Of a stretch of DNA of 64,000 nt, positions 28,683 to 39,467 are shown in pieces. Source of the stretch: Vibrio sp. FE10 (GTDB lineage: Bacteria > Pseudomonadota > Gammaproteobacteria > Enterobacterales > Vibrionaceae). The translations under genes were made by a program, and so were the position numbers. The stretch lies in the NCBI RefSeq assembly GCF_030297155.1, contig NZ_AP028067.1, forward strand, positions 744,001-808,000. Reading direction: 5' to 3'. Below the pieces are notes generated by a model. The model saw nothing but the letters and a program-made list of their open reading frames with translations. It had not been told where the DNA came from and ran no database searches. The stretch's first letter is position 1; the number at the start of each line of letters is the position of its first letter.

Positions 28683-30023
28683 ATGAAATATTCACCATTA
28701 TTAGCGGTAGCAATTTCAGCGCTGTTCATTGTTGGGTGTGATGACGACGATGAACCAACAACACAACTGCAAGCCGTGCATGCATCACCCGACGCGCCCT
28801 TAGCTAATGTTATCGTAAATAGTCAGGCTCGTTGGACTGGCGTTGATTATGCTCAAGCGTCTGGTTACACCTCTGTCGACCAGGGGCAGACATCAGTACA
28901 AGTCGATGTGCAATTACCTGGTGATGCTGTCGCCACAGTGATTCCTCAAAGCCAATTCGATTTGAGCGGTGACTTAGATTACACCGTCATGGTGGTCGGC
29001 GATGCCGATGGCTCTAATAATCCTGTAGAGGCTTTAGTTGTTACACGCCCTGCAGAGGGGACGGCAACAAGCTCAAGTTTAGACGTGCAAGTTGTACATG
29101 CAGCAACAGGAGTTGGTGATGTGAACCTGTATGTTACCGGGCCGAGTGATCCGTTAGGTGCGCCGCTTGGGACTCTTGGTTACAAAGATTTTACTGATGT
29201 GCTGAATATCCCAGCTGGTCAGTACCGAATAAGATTAGAAACAGTGAGCGGAAGTGCTATTGCTTTTGATTCTGGGGAGATAACGCTTTCTGGTGGCAGT
29301 GAACTTACTATTGCAGCGGTACCAAGAGCTGACTCAAACAGTGCATCTCCGGTGAAGTTGATGGTGATGGACGGTAGCGGTTCATCTTTAATTTACGACA
29401 TGGCAGAAACTGCCGAAGTAAGAGTCGGGCATTTAGTTAATGGAGCGCCGGATGTAGATCCATTTGTGAACGGAGCTGCATTTGCACCTCTTGCTGATTT
29501 GATGTTTAAAGAGATCCGTGGATTTCTAGATTTAGCCGTAGGCACTTACGATATTGATATCTTTGCTGATGGTACAACAACCAACGCATTGATTGATGCA
29601 GATGGAGTGGCTGTATTTGCTGGCATGGATTACAGCATCTATGCCGTGGGGACAGTGTCTCCATTGAACTTGGAAGCACTTGTAATCCCTGAGAACCGTC
29701 GTCCGGTAGCGACTAGCGCAGTATTGAATATTACCCATGCGGCGGCAAACCCAATTGCAGCTTCGGTAGATATTTACTTGACCGAGAATACGGGTATTGC
29801 TGGCAGCACCCCTGCGCTGAGCGATGTGAAATTCAAAGATTATGTGAATGGTATTTATGTTGCGGCGGGGTCTTACTTTGTGACGATTACGGTCGCGGGT
29901 CAACCGTCGGTTGTGGCAATTGATTCTGCTCCTGCTACCTTGGCTGATGGTGTGGTGTATCAAGTCGTGGCGATTGATGACGGAACGGGTTTTAATCTTA
30001 TAGTGAGTGATACAACAGATTAG
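28683..30023 (+). CDS. DUF4397-domain lipoprotein
   Basis: 446-residue lipoprotein: MKYSPLLAVAISALFIVGC is a signal peptide with lipobox, followed by an Asp/Glu-rich stretch. The remainder consists of repeated beta-rich DUF4397 units, each beginning with a phrase like LQAVHASPDAPLANVIV, VQVVHAATGVGDVNLYV, VRVGHLVNGAPDVDPFV and LNITHAAANPIAASVDI, giving four units of about 110 residues. The ATG at 28683 follows GGAGAGAAG; a TTG 15 bases upstream is open but unlikely. Function unknown, probably surface or periplasmic. It is monocistronic. Confidence 0.8.
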   Translation: MKYSPLLAVAISALFIVGCDDDDEPTTQLQAVHASPDAPLANVIVNSQARWTGVDYAQASGYTSVDQGQTSVQVDVQLPGDAVATVIPQSQFDLSGDLDYTVMVVGDADGSNNPVEALVVTRPAEGTATSSSLDVQVVHAATGVGDVNLYVTGPSDPLGAPLGTLGYKDFTDVLNIPAGQYRIRLETVSGSAIAFDSGEITLSGGSELTIAAVPRADSNSASPVKLMVMDGSGSSLIYDMAETAEVRVGHLVNGAPDVDPFVNGAAFAPLADLMFKEIRGFLDLAVGTYDIDIFADGTTTNALIDADGVAVFAGMDYSIYAVGTVSPLNLEALVIPENRRPVATSAVLNITHAAANPIAASVDIYLTENTGIAGSTPALSDVKFKDYVNGIYVAAGSYFVTITVAGQPSVVAIDSAPATLADGVVYQVVAIDDGTGFNLIVSDTTD

Positions 30024-30051
30024 CTCTTGTTAAATTGATAGCGACAAAGTA

Positions 30052-30080
30052 AAAGAGGGTAGCGTGATGCTACCCTCTTT
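30052..30080. terminator. Bidirectional terminator
   Basis: AAAGAGGGTAGC-GTGAT-GCTACCCTCTTT, a perfect 12-bp stem between convergent genes with T-rich sequence on both sides. Confidence 0.87.
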
Positions 30081-30100
30081 CTATTCTGTTTCTTTTTATC

Positions 30101-31459
30101 TTATTCGTGATTGTTTTTGGCTTTTTCTAATAAATCCGTGAAAAAGTGACGTAACGAATAGAGCATGATCAAACTCGGAATCACCATTAATGACGTCAGT
30201 ATAAAGAAGGTTGACCAATCATTGAGGAAGTCGACGAGCTCGCCACTGAATGAAGCCAGTGTTGTTCGACCGAAATTACCCAAGGACGCTAACAAGGCAT
30301 ATTGTGTCGCTGAGAAGGCTTGCCCTGTTAATAGTGTTAAGAAAGACACAAATGCGACGGTCGAGAAAGCGGTAGTGAAATTATCGACAATAATCGTTGC
30401 CAAGAATAAGTTTTCATTTGGCCCTACTTGAGCTATCCATGCAAACATTAGGTTGCTGGCTGCCATTGCTACGCCGCCAATCATTAGCCCACGTACAATA
30501 CCAAATTTCACATTGAAGACACTGCCTAACAAGGTGAAGAATATTGTTGCGCCCCAACCAATTAATTTGGAGTAGTGGCCGATTTGTTCATTGCTAAAGC
30601 CGATCTCTTTATAGAAGGGAATCGACATTCTACCTAAGAAGGCTTCACCAATCTTAAATAGGAATACGAAGAGCAATAGAGTAATGGCAACTTGAACACC
30701 GTTACGCTTAAAGAAATCGTAGAACGGCTCTAGTACCGTTACGCTAAACCAAGCGACGACTTTTGAACCCACCACCTTACTATGTCGCTGCTGTGCTTCT
30801 TGTTGTAGCGCTTCACGTTGTGTTGTTGGTTCACCGACAAATAAAGTGAATAGCATCAGAATAATCACAACGCCAGCCATGCCGTAGTACACGCCATTCC
30901 AACCGATAGTATCGGCATTGATAAAGGCGAGATAACCCGGAAGAGAATAACCCGTCCACCATCCCATCACGGCCATTGCGGATGCTTGCGGCAGTTTTGA
31001 TGCTTCGGATTTTGGGAAGGTATCAATACGAAATGCATCAATCGCGATGTCTTGTGTGGCTGAGGCAATAGCAATAGCGAGCGCTAACATTGAGGTAAAC
31101 GCCAAATTATCTGCGGGATTGACGCCTGCGATGAATAAGGTGCCGATTAAAACAATGGTTTGGCAGAAAAAGATCCAACTGCGGCGCTGGCCGAGTATTG
31201 CGTGAAGCACCGGCAGTTTTACTCGGTCTACCAATGGTGCCCATAAAAAGTTAATGGCATAGACGGCAAATACACTACCGAAATAACCGATCGCAGCACG
31301 AGTTAAGCCAGCATCTTTTAGCCAGCCAGACATGTTAGAGCCGATAAGAACCCAAGGAAAGCCACTCGAACAACCCAGCATAAACACCCAAAGTAGACGT
31401 TTATCTAGGTAGCTACGGAAGGTCTGCATCCAAGAAAGAGAGGGAGTGCCAGATGACAT
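30101..31459 (-). CDS. ampG: AmpG, muropeptide permease (MFS)
   Basis: 452-residue inner-membrane permease importing anhydro-muropeptides for peptidoglycan recycling. LLWVFMLGCSSGFPWVLIGS at the start, SATQDIAIDAFRIDTFPKSE near residue 140 and about twelve hydrophobic segments fit AmpG. In this window MltA makes the kind of product AmpG imports. It is preceded by ppiA and yajG on the same strand with a terminator between ppiA and ampG, so it may have its own promoter. Confidence 0.88.
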   Translation of the reverse strand: MSSGTPSLSWMQTFRSYLDKRLLWVFMLGCSSGFPWVLIGSNMSGWLKDAGLTRAAIGYFGSVFAVYAINFLWAPLVDRVKLPVLHAILGQRRSWIFFCQTIVLIGTLFIAGVNPADNLAFTSMLALAIAIASATQDIAIDAFRIDTFPKSEASKLPQASAMAVMGWWTGYSLPGYLAFINADTIGWNGVYYGMAGVVIILMLFTLFVGEPTTQREALQQEAQQRHSKVVGSKVVAWFSVTVLEPFYDFFKRNGVQVAITLLLFVFLFKIGEAFLGRMSIPFYKEIGFSNEQIGHYSKLIGWGATIFFTLLGSVFNVKFGIVRGLMIGGVAMAASNLMFAWIAQVGPNENLFLATIIVDNFTTAFSTVAFVSFLTLLTGQAFSATQYALLASLGNFGRTTLASFSGELVDFLNDWSTFFILTSLMVIPSLIMLYSLRHFFTDLLEKAKNNHE

Positions 31460-31481
31460 GGGGCGTCCTTGTATAGAAAAA

Positions 31482-31503
31482 CGCCCTTAAGAGATTAAGG
31501 GCG
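31482..31503 (-). terminator. Terminator behind ppiA
   Basis: CGCCCTTAA-TCTC-TTAAGGGCG stem followed by T5 on the minus strand, between ppiA and ampG. Confidence 0.8.
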
Positions 31504-31513
31504 CTGTATGAGA

Positions 31514-32062
31514 TTACTTAAGAAGTGTTACTTTGTTGATGATGATAGGGTCTGATGGGATATCTGACATACGACCGATTCGCTTAGTTGGAATGGTTGC
31601 CATCTTTTGTACGACATCGAAACCTTCAGTCACCGTACCGAAAACAGCGTAACCAGGGTTGCCACCTTTTGCATTCAAGAAGTCGTTATCCGAAAAGTTG
31701 ATAAAGAACTGACGAGTCGCAGAATCTGGCGCGTTAGTACGAGCCATTGCAATCGTTGCTGTATCATTTTTTAGACCGTTACTGCCTTCATTTTTGATCG
31801 GAGCATAAGTCGCTTGTTGATTCATATCTTGATCAAAGCCGCCACCTTGCGCCATAAATCCAGGGATAACACGGTGGAAGATAGTGCCTTCGTAGCTGCC
31901 ATCTTCAACGTATTTTAGGAAGTTAGCCACACTAATAGGTGCTTGCTCTTGGTTTAGCTCGATAGTGAAGTCGCCTAATGTCGTCTCTACGTTGACTTTA
32001 GGGGTAGCCCAAACGCTCACGCTAACCAGCATTAATGCAATAGAAGTTAGAATACGGCTCAT
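31514..32062 (-). CDS. ppiA: Periplasmic cyclophilin-type peptidyl-prolyl isomerase
   Basis: 182-residue cyclophilin with a signal peptide cut near SVWA, so periplasmic. TTLGDFTIELNQEQAPISVA, FHRVIPGFMAQGGGFDQDM (catalytic Arg, plus the Phe/Met/Gln of the active site) and GNPGYAVFGTVTEGFDVVQK are standard. It speeds cis-trans isomerisation at proline. Its start shares one base with the yajG stop, so they are coupled. Confidence 0.9.
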   Translation of the reverse strand: MSRILTSIALMLVSVSVWATPKVNVETTLGDFTIELNQEQAPISVANFLKYVEDGSYEGTIFHRVIPGFMAQGGGFDQDMNQQATYAPIKNEGSNGLKNDTATIAMARTNAPDSATRQFFINFSDNDFLNAKGGNPGYAVFGTVTEGFDVVQKMATIPTKRIGRMSDIPSDPIIINKVTLLK

Positions 32063-32631
32063 TAGAAACGTTCCTTCATGTAGTTTTGTAGTTCAGGATC
32101 GTTCGCGATTTCAGTAAGAACCAAGTTGATCACATCGTTTAGAACCATTGAGATGTCTTCGTTTGAAGCACTTAATGCACCAGTACGAGTTGCAGTACCG
32201 TTGAATGTTTTAACGAGCTTACCTTCAGGTGTCTCAGCCGTGACTTCAAGTGTCACTTTACCGTCCATTTGGTTTTCCATAATGGTGTGTTCTACGGTAA
32301 CAAGTGCTTCTTGAATCTCTAAAACAATTGAGTTTTCACTGTTTACGCTTGCACGGAAACCTTGAGAGTCCAGTTGTTTTGCTAATGCGTCCTCTAGAGA
32401 AATACGCATGTTCTGTTTAGCGTGAATCGGCTGGATATTTGAACGGCCACTATCAACCAAGGCTACATACTGAGCGGCACGAACATCTTTGCTCGTTAGT
32501 GTGTATGTTTTGTCTTGAACGATGTTGCTTGAGCTTAGTGAAGCTTCTGGCATTACGTTGATCTGTTCTTGCTGAGGGGCTGAACAGGCAGTCAGAGCCA
32601 TGATAGAAGCAGCCAAAATCAGTTTTTTCAT
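32062..32631 (-). CDS. yajG: YajG-family lipoprotein
   Basis: 189-residue lipoprotein with lipobox LTACSAP. DSGRSNIQPIHAKQNMRISL and TRTGALSASNEDISMVLNDV are family features. yajG lies next to ampG in E. coli, as here with ppiA inserted. Its role is not known. First gene of the yajG-ppiA unit. Confidence 0.82.
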   Translation of the reverse strand: MKKLILAASIMALTACSAPQQEQINVMPEASLSSSNIVQDKTYTLTSKDVRAAQYVALVDSGRSNIQPIHAKQNMRISLEDALAKQLDSQGFRASVNSENSIVLEIQEALVTVEHTIMENQMDGKVTLEVTAETPEGKLVKTFNGTATRTGALSASNEDISMVLNDVINLVLTEIANDPELQNYMKERF

Positions 32632-32698
32632 TCCTTTATCCTTTCTAAATTCACACCAGAAGCTCGGTATCTTAAATTCTTATAAAGCAGTCTACTGC

Positions 32699-33850
32699 CT
32701 ATTTATTAAAATTAGCAGGCTCTCTTGTTGCCTGTAATATCTCAAATTTTTGGTTCAATTCAAGCGTTTCGACGTTAGCTTCACCAAATAATCTTGCTAG
32801 TTTGACATCGTATCCGAGGTGTCGGTTACCAATAACAATTAATTTACCTCCGTTACTAAGAACATGCTTTGCATCACAGAACATTTGCCACGCAATGTGA
32901 TCAGTGATCGCTTGCTGTTGATGGAACGGAGGATTACACATAACTAAGTAGGTGCTGTTTTTCTTAAAGCCATCTAAACAGTTATTTGCGATGAACTGGA
33001 AGTTACCTTCTTCGCCAAGATTGTCTTTTACGTTTTGGCGCGCAGATTCCACCGCCATGAAGCTTTCGTCTACACAGGTAATACGAGCTTGTGGGTTTAA
33101 CTGACCTGCTTTCACACTCAGTACACCATTACCACAACCCAAATCAATTATGTGACGTAATTCTGGATCTTGTGGAATGTGTTCCAACATATAACGAGCG
33201 CCTTGATCGAGTGCCTCGCCTGAGTAAACATTTGGTAAATTTTTCAAGCGAATATCTTCACCGTCCACATCCCATTCAACATAAGGCTCTACCGTTTGAA
33301 TTGGTTGGCAGTTTGGAGACGAGAACACAAGGCGATGCTTTTTCTTAGCTAGAGAGGTTTTGGTTTCACCCAGATACTTTTCAAACAGGTTCAGTGTTGA
33401 AGTGTGGATCTCTTTAACTTTATTCACACCAATTACTTGGCAGCCTTCAGGCAGTGCTTGGCGCAACTGACTCAACTGCCATACAAGGTGGCGGTTGGTT
33501 TTCGGCAATTGCATGATCACAAGGTCGATACCGTGTGGGATATCATCCATCGTGTTTAAAAAGTTCACACGGTTGCTCTGATTACGTTGCAAGTTTTTTA
33601 GCGTTCCGCGATGAGAGATAAAAGAGTCACTCATCATGGTCACGTCATGATCTTTTGAGAACCAAGCGGATAGGGCGCCAAAACTGTCGTTCATGATCAG
33701 GATGTGTTTACCAGGTTCAAGATTCATCTCTTCAACATGGCTAATCAGGTATTCGTCGCCGGCATCCCAAGCTTGAAGGGTTTCATTTGAACGGTTGGGG
33801 AAACGATTTAGGGTTAAAGTTCTATCGTGAAGGGTAAGTTCAGTTTTCAT
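32699..33850 (-). CDS. rlmG: RlmG, 23S rRNA guanine-1835 N2-methyltransferase
   Basis: 383 residues with two Rossmann-like halves, the first degenerate (EPGKHILIMNDSFGALSAWF) and the second active: SAM motif IIDLGCGNGVLSVKAGQLN near residue 235 and the N2-guanine methylase motif MCNPPFHQQQAITD near 305. This is the RsmC/RlmG arrangement; MKTELTLHDRTLTLNRFPNR fits RlmG. It is divergent from bolA. Confidence 0.9.
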   Translation of the reverse strand: MKTELTLHDRTLTLNRFPNRSNETLQAWDAGDEYLISHVEEMNLEPGKHILIMNDSFGALSAWFSKDHDVTMMSDSFISHRGTLKNLQRNQSNRVNFLNTMDDIPHGIDLVIMQLPKTNRHLVWQLSQLRQALPEGCQVIGVNKVKEIHTSTLNLFEKYLGETKTSLAKKKHRLVFSSPNCQPIQTVEPYVEWDVDGEDIRLKNLPNVYSGEALDQGARYMLEHIPQDPELRHIIDLGCGNGVLSVKAGQLNPQARITCVDESFMAVESARQNVKDNLGEEGNFQFIANNCLDGFKKNSTYLVMCNPPFHQQQAITDHIAWQMFCDAKHVLSNGGKLIVIGNRHLGYDVKLARLFGEANVETLELNQKFEILQATREPANFNK

Positions 33851-34025
33851 TGCTTGAGATACTTATGTAAGAAATAACAAAGATATTGTCTCAAATGCAG
33901 CCTGAACAAGATATAAAAAACTCGACTAAACCCCTCGAGTCAGCGATGAAATACTCAGACAGTCGGTTAGTTAGGGTTTATACTGGAGCGACAGATAATG
34001 CCAATACGCTATTTAAGGAATCACA

Positions 34026-34334
34026 ATGATCCAAGAAGTTATCGAAACAAAATTGCACAATGAGTTTTCACCAAGTCATTTAAACGTGGTGAATGAGAGC
34101 TATATGCACAATGTTCCGGCTGGTTCTGAGAGTCATTTTAAAGTGATTGTTGTCAGCGATGTGTTTGAAGGTTTGCGTCTTATTGCTCGTCACCGAGCGG
34201 TAAATAAAGCACTTTCAGAAGAACTGGCGAATAATATTCACGCGCTATCCATTCATACCTATACAAAAGATGAATGGATGAAGCAGCTAGATAACGTGCC
34301 AGATAGCCCTATGTGTATGGGCGGTGGCAAGTAA
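34026..34334 (+). CDS. bolA: BolA-family protein
   Basis: 102-residue Bol[21 protein letters not shown], then [20 protein letters not shown] and [20 protein letters not shown], the class II KH-like fold with the invariant His of the RHR region. BolA proteins work with monothiol glutaredoxins in iron-sulfur handling and affect cell shape. An AAGGAATCACA ribosome site precedes it and a terminator follows. Confidence 0.92.
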   Translation: MIQEVIETKLHNEFSPSHLNVVNESYMHNVPAGSESHFKVIVVSDVFEGLRLIARHRAVNKALSEELANNIHALSIHTYTKDEWMKQLDNVPDSPMCMGGGK

Positions 34335-34353
34335 TAGATTCAATACATATAAA

Positions 34354-34378
34354 GAGAGGTGGTTATGCCGCCTCTTTT
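34354..34378 (+). terminator. Terminator behind bolA
   Basis: AGAGGTGG-TTATG-CCGCCTCT stem with one G-U pair followed by TTTTGT. Confidence 0.75.
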
Positions 34379-34854
34379 GTCATCAAAACTATGTGTTTTT
34401 AGGTTTATATCACTCAGATTGATGTCAAATTGAGCTGTCAAAAATACCTACAATGAGTAATGTTTTTATTAACAGTGTTTCAACATAACTCGTAAAATAT
34501 TAGTTTGTGACAGAGTATTAATCTCTTGTTTAAAACACGATTCAAAAGCCATTTTATCTGTGCGGCTCGTCAAATTTATACATATTTGAGAGTCCATATG
34601 CTTCAAATCTCACCAAATAAAGGCCGTATTCAAGTTATTGGTCATGGCATCAAGTTGTCAAAAAATGCTAGAATACGGCACCTGATAAATCTCACATAAT
34701 TAGTGTGATGAATTTATTAAGATAATGTTGCGATTTTGGTATCTCAAATCTACCGAAACCGGACACTGTAATGTCGTGTCTAAGGGCGGAATAAAACGTC
34801 CTGAATTTACGCAATTAAAAGAATCTTTTTCCCGATAAAGTAGTGCAAGTGCGT
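34379..34854 (+). promoter_or_regulatory. Upstream region of the nqr operon
   Basis: 476 bases without a gene. GCCGTATTC (34623-34631) and GAATACGGC (34671-34679) form a 9-bp inverted repeat around an extended -10-like TGCTAGAAT (34666-34674). The 180 bases between this and nqrA form a long leader. I recognise no known riboswitch. Confidence 0.4.
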
Positions 34855-36195
34855 ATGATTACAATAAAGAAGGGTTTGGATCTTCCTATCGCAGGAACTC
34901 CATCCCAGGTGATTAATGATGGTAAGTCCATCACTAAAGTCGCCTTGCTTGGCGAAGAGTACGTTGGTATGCGTCCTACGATGCATGCTCGCGTTGGTGA
35001 TGAAGTGAAGAAAGGCCAAGTTCTTTTTGCAGATAAAAAGAACCCAGGTGTTGTATTTACTTCTCCAGCAAGCGGTAAAGTTATTGAAGTGAACCGTGGT
35101 GCTAAGCGTGTTCTTCAATCAGTAGTGATTGAAGTAGCAGGCAATGAGCAAATCACGTTCAATAACTATGAAGCTAACCAACTAGTAGGCCTTGACCGTG
35201 AAACGGTTAAAGCTCAGTTAGTTGAGTCTGGCGCATGGACCGCTTTGCGAACTCGTCCGTTCAGCAAGGTTCCAGCCATTGATTCTGAAACTCAGGCTAT
35301 TTTCGTAACTGCTATGGATACTAATCCGCTAGCAGCTGAGCCAGAATTAATCATTAACGAGCAGTCTGATGCTTTCGTTGCTGGTTTAGATCTTCTTTCA
35401 ATTCTGACTAACGGTAAAGTGTACGTTTGTAAAAAAGGTACTAGCTTACCTCGTTCAGCTCAGTCTAACGTTGAAGAACATGTTTTTGATGGCCCACACC
35501 CTGCAGGTCTTGCAGGCACGCATATGCATTACCTATACCCGGTAAATGCACAAAATGTAGCGTGGAGCATTAACTACCAAGATGTTATCGCATTCGGTAA
35601 GCTTTTCCTTACTGGTGAGATTTACTCTGAGCGTGTTGTTTCTCTGGCTGGTCCAGTGGTGAACAACCCACGTCTAGTTCGTACTCAACTTGGTGCTAGC
35701 CTTGAAGAGTTGACAGACAGCGAGTTAATGCCAGGTGAAGTTCGTGTGATTTCTGGTTCTGTACTTACGGGTACTGAAGCAACAGGTTCACATGCTTACC
35801 TTGGTCGTTACCATCAGCAAGTTTCTGTTCTACGTGAAGGTCGTGATAAAGAGCTATTCGGCTGGGCTATGCCTGGTAAGAACAAGTTCTCTGTTACTCG
35901 TTCATTCCTTGGTCACATGTTTAAAGGTCAGTTGTTCAACATGACAACGACAACAAACGGTAGTGACCGCTCAATGGTTCCAATTGGTAATTACGAGCGC
36001 GTAATGCCTCTAGATATGGAACCAACATTGCTGCTTCGTGATCTATGTGCAGGCGACATTGATAGTGCTCAAGCACTTGGTGCGCTAGAACTAGACGAAG
36101 AAGATGTAGCATTGTGTACCTTTGTATGTCCAGGTAAATACGAGTACGGTCAACTACTTCGTGAATGCCTAGATACGATTGAGAAGGAAGGGTAA
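34855..36195 (+). CDS. nqrA: NqrA, Na+-translocating NADH:quinone reductase subunit A
   Basis: 446-residue peripheral subunit of the sodium-pumping respiratory complex, contributing to the quinone site. [20 protein letters not shown] is the classic start, so I use ATG 34855 rather than the upstream GTG at 34843. [20 protein letters not shown] and [20 protein letters not shown] match V. cholerae closely. No cofactor is bound. First gene of nqrABCDEF. Confidence 0.97.
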   Translation: MITIKKGLDLPIAGTPSQVINDGKSITKVALLGEEYVGMRPTMHARVGDEVKKGQVLFADKKNPGVVFTSPASGKVIEVNRGAKRVLQSVVIEVAGNEQITFNNYEANQLVGLDRETVKAQLVESGAWTALRTRPFSKVPAIDSETQAIFVTAMDTNPLAAEPELIINEQSDAFVAGLDLLSILTNGKVYVCKKGTSLPRSAQSNVEEHVFDGPHPAGLAGTHMHYLYPVNAQNVAWSINYQDVIAFGKLFLTGEIYSERVVSLAGPVVNNPRLVRTQLGASLEELTDSELMPGEVRVISGSVLTGTEATGSHAYLGRYHQQVSVLREGRDKELFGWAMPGKNKFSVTRSFLGHMFKGQLFNMTTTTNGSDRSMVPIGNYERVMPLDMEPTLLLRDLCAGDIDSAQALGALELDEEDVALCTFVCPGKYEYGQLLRECLDTIEKEG

Positions 36196-36200
36196 TTTTC

Positions 36201-37445
36201 ATGGGCCTTAAAAAGTTTCTTGAAGACATCGAGCATCATTTTGAGCCAGGTGGTAAACACGAGAAGTGGTTTGCGCTTTACGAAGCAGCAGCGACAGTGT
36301 TCTACACGCCAGGTCTTATCACAAAGAAAAGCTCACACGTTCGTGATAGCGTTGATTTAAAACGTATCATGATCATGGTTTGGTTCGCGGTATTCCCAGC
36401 AATGTTCTGGGGTATGTACAACGCGGGTGGCCAAGCTATCGCTGCACTTAACCATATGTACGCAGGCGCTGAATTAGTTTCTGTTATCGATGGTAACTGG
36501 CACTACTGGCTAACCGAAATGCTTGGAGCCTCCTTAGGGCCCGATGCAGGTGTTGGCAGCAAGATGCTACTTGGTGCGACATACTTCCTACCTATTTACG
36601 CAACGGTATTTATCGTTGGTGGTTTCTGGGAAGTTCTGTTCTGTATGGTGCGTAAGCACGAAGTAAATGAAGGTTTCTTTGTTACTTCTATCTTATTTGC
36701 GCTTATCGTTCCGCCAACTCTTCCTCTATGGCAAGCAGCACTAGGTATTACCTTCGGTGTTGTTGTAGCGAAAGAGATCTTCGGTGGCACGGGTCGTAAC
36801 TTCCTGAACCCTGCACTTGCTGGCCGTGCGTTCCTATTCTTTGCATACCCTGCACAGATTTCAGGTGACGTAGTTTGGACTGCTGCAGATGGTTTCTCTG
36901 GTGCAACTGCTCTTAGCCAATGGGCTCAAGGCGGCGGTAGCGCACTAATGAACGTAACATCTGGTGAAGCAATCACTTGGATGGACGCATTCATTGGTAA
37001 CATCCCAGGTTCTATCGGTGAAGTATCGACTCTTGCACTTATGATTGGTGCAGCGATGATTGTTTACATGCGTATCGCTTCATGGCGCATCATTGCTGGT
37101 GTAATGATCGGTATGATTGCTGTGTCTACGCTGTTCAACGTGATCGGTTCTGATACTAACGCAATGTTCAGCATGCCTTGGCACTGGCACCTAGTTCTAG
37201 GTGGCTTCGCGTTCGGTATGTTCTTCATGGCGACAGACCCAGTATCAGCTTCATTTACCAATAAAGGTAAGTGGTGGTACGGAATCCTAATCGGCGCAAT
37301 GTGTGTAATGATTCGTGTAGTTAACCCTGCATATCCAGAAGGCATGATGCTTGCGATTCTATTCGCAAACCTATTTGCTCCTCTGTTTGACCACGTTGTA
37401 ATCGAGAAGAACATTAAGCGGAGACTAGCGCGCTATGGCAAGTAA
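36201..37445 (+). CDS. nqrB: NqrB, membrane subunit with covalent FMN
   Basis: 414-residue polytopic subunit that forms the sodium path and carries covalent FMN plus riboflavin. The flavinylation motif [11 protein letters not shown] places the modified Thr at residue 236, exactly as in V. cholerae. Five bases separate it from nqrA, and its last 11 bases overlap nqrC. ApbE, encoded downstream, attaches the FMN. Confidence 0.97.
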   Translation: MGLKKFLEDIEHHFEPGGKHEKWFALYEAAATVFYTPGLITKKSSHVRDSVDLKRIMIMVWFAVFPAMFWGMYNAGGQAIAALNHMYAGAELVSVIDGNWHYWLTEMLGASLGPDAGVGSKMLLGATYFLPIYATVFIVGGFWEVLFCMVRKHEVNEGFFVTSILFALIVPPTLPLWQAALGITFGVVVAKEIFGGTGRNFLNPALAGRAFLFFAYPAQISGDVVWTAADGFSGATALSQWAQGGGSALMNVTSGEAITWMDAFIGNIPGSIGEVSTLALMIGAAMIVYMRIASWRIIAGVMIGMIAVSTLFNVIGSDTNAMFSMPWHWHLVLGGFAFGMFFMATDPVSASFTNKGKWWYGILIGAMCVMIRVVNPAYPEGMMLAILFANLFAPLFDHVVIEKNIKRRLARYGK

Positions 37446-38202
37446 TAACGATAGCATTAAAAAGACGCTGTTTGTTGTTATCGCATTGAGCCTAGTGTGC
37501 TCAATCATCGTTTCAACAGCTGCAGTTGTTCTTAAACCTAAGCAGCAAGCTAACGCAGTTCTGGATCAGCAAACTAAGATCCTTGAAGTTGCGGGTATTG
37601 AGCTTGCAGGTGATATTCCAGCACTGTACGCAGAGAACATCGAACCTCGTCTAGTTGATTTCGCTACTGGCGATTTCGTTGACGGCGATGCTGCTGCATA
37701 CGACCAACGTAAAGCGGCAAAAGATCCTGCTGAGTCAATCAAGCTTTCAGCTGAAGATGACATCGCTAAGATCATTCGTCGTGCTAACACGGGTACTGTA
37801 TACCTTGTGAAAGATGGCGCTGAAACTTCTAAAGTTATCATCCCTGTTCACGGTAACGGCCTATGGTCAATGATGTACGCATTCGTTGCGGTAGAAACTG
37901 ATGGAAACACAGTTTCTGGTATCACTTACTACGAGCAAGGTGAAACTCCTGGACTTGGTGGTGAAGTTGAGAACCCAACTTGGCGCGCTCAATTCGTTGG
38001 TAAGAAATTATTCGACGAAAACCACAAACCTGCTATTCAGGTTGTTAAAGGTGGCGCTCCTCAAGGTTCTGAGCACGGTGTAGATGGCCTTTCTGGTGCA
38101 ACACTGACTAGCGTTGGTGTTCAACATACATTTGACTTCTGGTTAGGTGATATGGGCTTTGGTCCGTTCCTAGCAAAAGTTCGTGACGGAGGTCTGAACT
38201 AA
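37435..38202 (+). CDS. nqrC: NqrC, FMN-binding subunit
   Basis: 255 residues with one N-terminal membrane helix ([20 protein letters not shown]) and a periplasmic FMN domain. The ApbE target motif [10 protein letters not shown] places the modified Thr at 223, two short of V. cholerae numbering. [19 protein letters not shown] is the typical flavin-pocket segment. It overlaps nqrB at its start and nqrD (TAATG) at its end. Confidence 0.97.
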   Translation: MASNNDSIKKTLFVVIALSLVCSIIVSTAAVVLKPKQQANAVLDQQTKILEVAGIELAGDIPALYAENIEPRLVDFATGDFVDGDAAAYDQRKAAKDPAESIKLSAEDDIAKIIRRANTGTVYLVKDGAETSKVIIPVHGNGLWSMMYAFVAVETDGNTVSGITYYEQGETPGLGGEVENPTWRAQFVGKKLFDENHKPAIQVVKGGAPQGSEHGVDGLSGATLTSVGVQHTFDFWLGDMGFGPFLAKVRDGGLN

Positions 38203-38834
38203 TGTCTAGTGCAAAAGAAATTAAAAAGAGCATCTTAGCGCCTGTGTTGGATAACAACCCAATCGCGCTACAGGTTCTTGGTGTGTGTTCTGCTCTTGCG
38301 GTAACCACTAAGCTAGAAACAGCATTTGTTATGACAATCGCGGTAATGTTCGTTACTGCTCTGTCTAACTTCTTCGTTTCTTTAATCCGTAACCACATTC
38401 CTAACAGTGTGCGTATCATCGTTCAGATGGCAATTATCGCATCATTAGTAATCGTGGTAGACCAAGTGCTTAAAGCATACTTATACGATATCTCTAAACA
38501 GCTATCTGTATTCGTTGGCCTAATCATTACTAACTGTATTGTAATGGGTCGTGCTGAAGCATTCGCAATGAAGTCTGCTCCAATCCCATCGTTCATCGAT
38601 GGTCTTGGTAACGGTCTTGGTTACGGTTTCGTTCTTATCACTGTTGGTTTCTTCCGTGAGCTTCTAGGCTCTGGCAAACTATTTGGTATGGAAGTACTAC
38701 CTCTAGTGAGCAACGGTGGTTGGTATCAGCCAAACGGCTTGATGCTTCTAGCACCTTCAGCATTCTTCCTAATTGGTTTCTTGATTTGGGCAATTCGTGT
38801 GTTCAAACCAGAACAAGTAGAAGCGAAGGGGTAA
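38202..38834 (+). CDS. nqrD: NqrD, membrane subunit
   Basis: 210-residue subunit with six membrane segments. The cysteines in [12 protein letters not shown] and [20 protein letters not shown] are those that, with the matching pair in NqrE, hold the intramembrane iron-sulfur centre. Its start shares one base with the nqrC stop. Confidence 0.96.
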   Translation: MSSAKEIKKSILAPVLDNNPIALQVLGVCSALAVTTKLETAFVMTIAVMFVTALSNFFVSLIRNHIPNSVRIIVQMAIIASLVIVVDQVLKAYLYDISKQLSVFVGLIITNCIVMGRAEAFAMKSAPIPSFIDGLGNGLGYGFVLITVGFFRELLGSGKLFGMEVLPLVSNGGWYQPNGLMLLAPSAFFLIGFLIWAIRVFKPEQVEAKG

Positions 38835-38841
38835 GGTAGTC

Positions 38842-39438
38842 ATGGAACATTATATTAGTCTGCTAGTTAAATCGATTTTCATCGAAAACATGGCGCTTTC
38901 TTTCTTCCTAGGTATGTGTACATTCCTAGCGGTTTCTAAGAAAGTTAAAACTTCTTTTGGTCTTGGTGTTGCGGTAGTTGTAGTACTTACAATCGCTGTT
39001 CCTGTAAACAACCTTGTTTACACACACATCCTAAAAGAAAATGCACTTGTTGCCGGTGTCGATTTAAGTTTCCTTAACTTCATCGCATTCATCGGTGTTA
39101 TCGCTGCACTTGTACAAATCCTAGAGATGGTTCTAGACCGTTTCTTCCCACCTTTGTACAACGCACTAGGTATCTTCCTTCCTCTGATCACAGTTAACTG
39201 TGCAATCTTTGGTGGTGTATCTTTCATGGTAACTCGTGACTACAACTTTGCTGAATCTGTTGTTTACGGCTTCGGTTCTGGTGTGGGTTGGATGTTAGCT
39301 ATCGTTGCTCTTGCGGGTATCCGTGAGAAGATGAAGTACTCTGACGTACCTCCAGGTCTACGTGGCCTTGGTATCACGTTCATTACTGTTGGTTTGATGG
39401 CGTTAGGCTTTATGTCTTTCTCTGGTGTTCAACTGTAG
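38842..39438 (+). CDS. nqrE: NqrE, membrane subunit
   Basis: 198-residue subunit homologous to NqrD but inverted in the membrane. The cluster cysteines lie in [15 protein letters not shown] and [18 protein letters not shown]. Seven bases follow nqr[21 protein letters not shown] is the family signature. Confidence 0.96.
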   Translation: MEHYISLLVKSIFIENMALSFFLGMCTFLAVSKKVKTSFGLGVAVVVVLTIAVPVNNLVYTHILKENALVAGVDLSFLNFIAFIGVIAALVQILEMVLDRFFPPLYNALGIFLPLITVNCAIFGGVSFMVTRDYNFAESVVYGFGSGVGWMLAIVALAGIREKMKYSDVPPGLRGLGITFITVGLMALGFMSFSGVQL

Positions 39439-39467
39439 GGTAAGCACCCAGTAATAAGGAATAACAA

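Noticed and set aside
29532..29963. 143-codon minus-strand frame inside the DUF4397 gene
   Set aside because: Low-complexity His/Arg-rich product antisense to a well-supported lipoprotein gene; a shadow frame.
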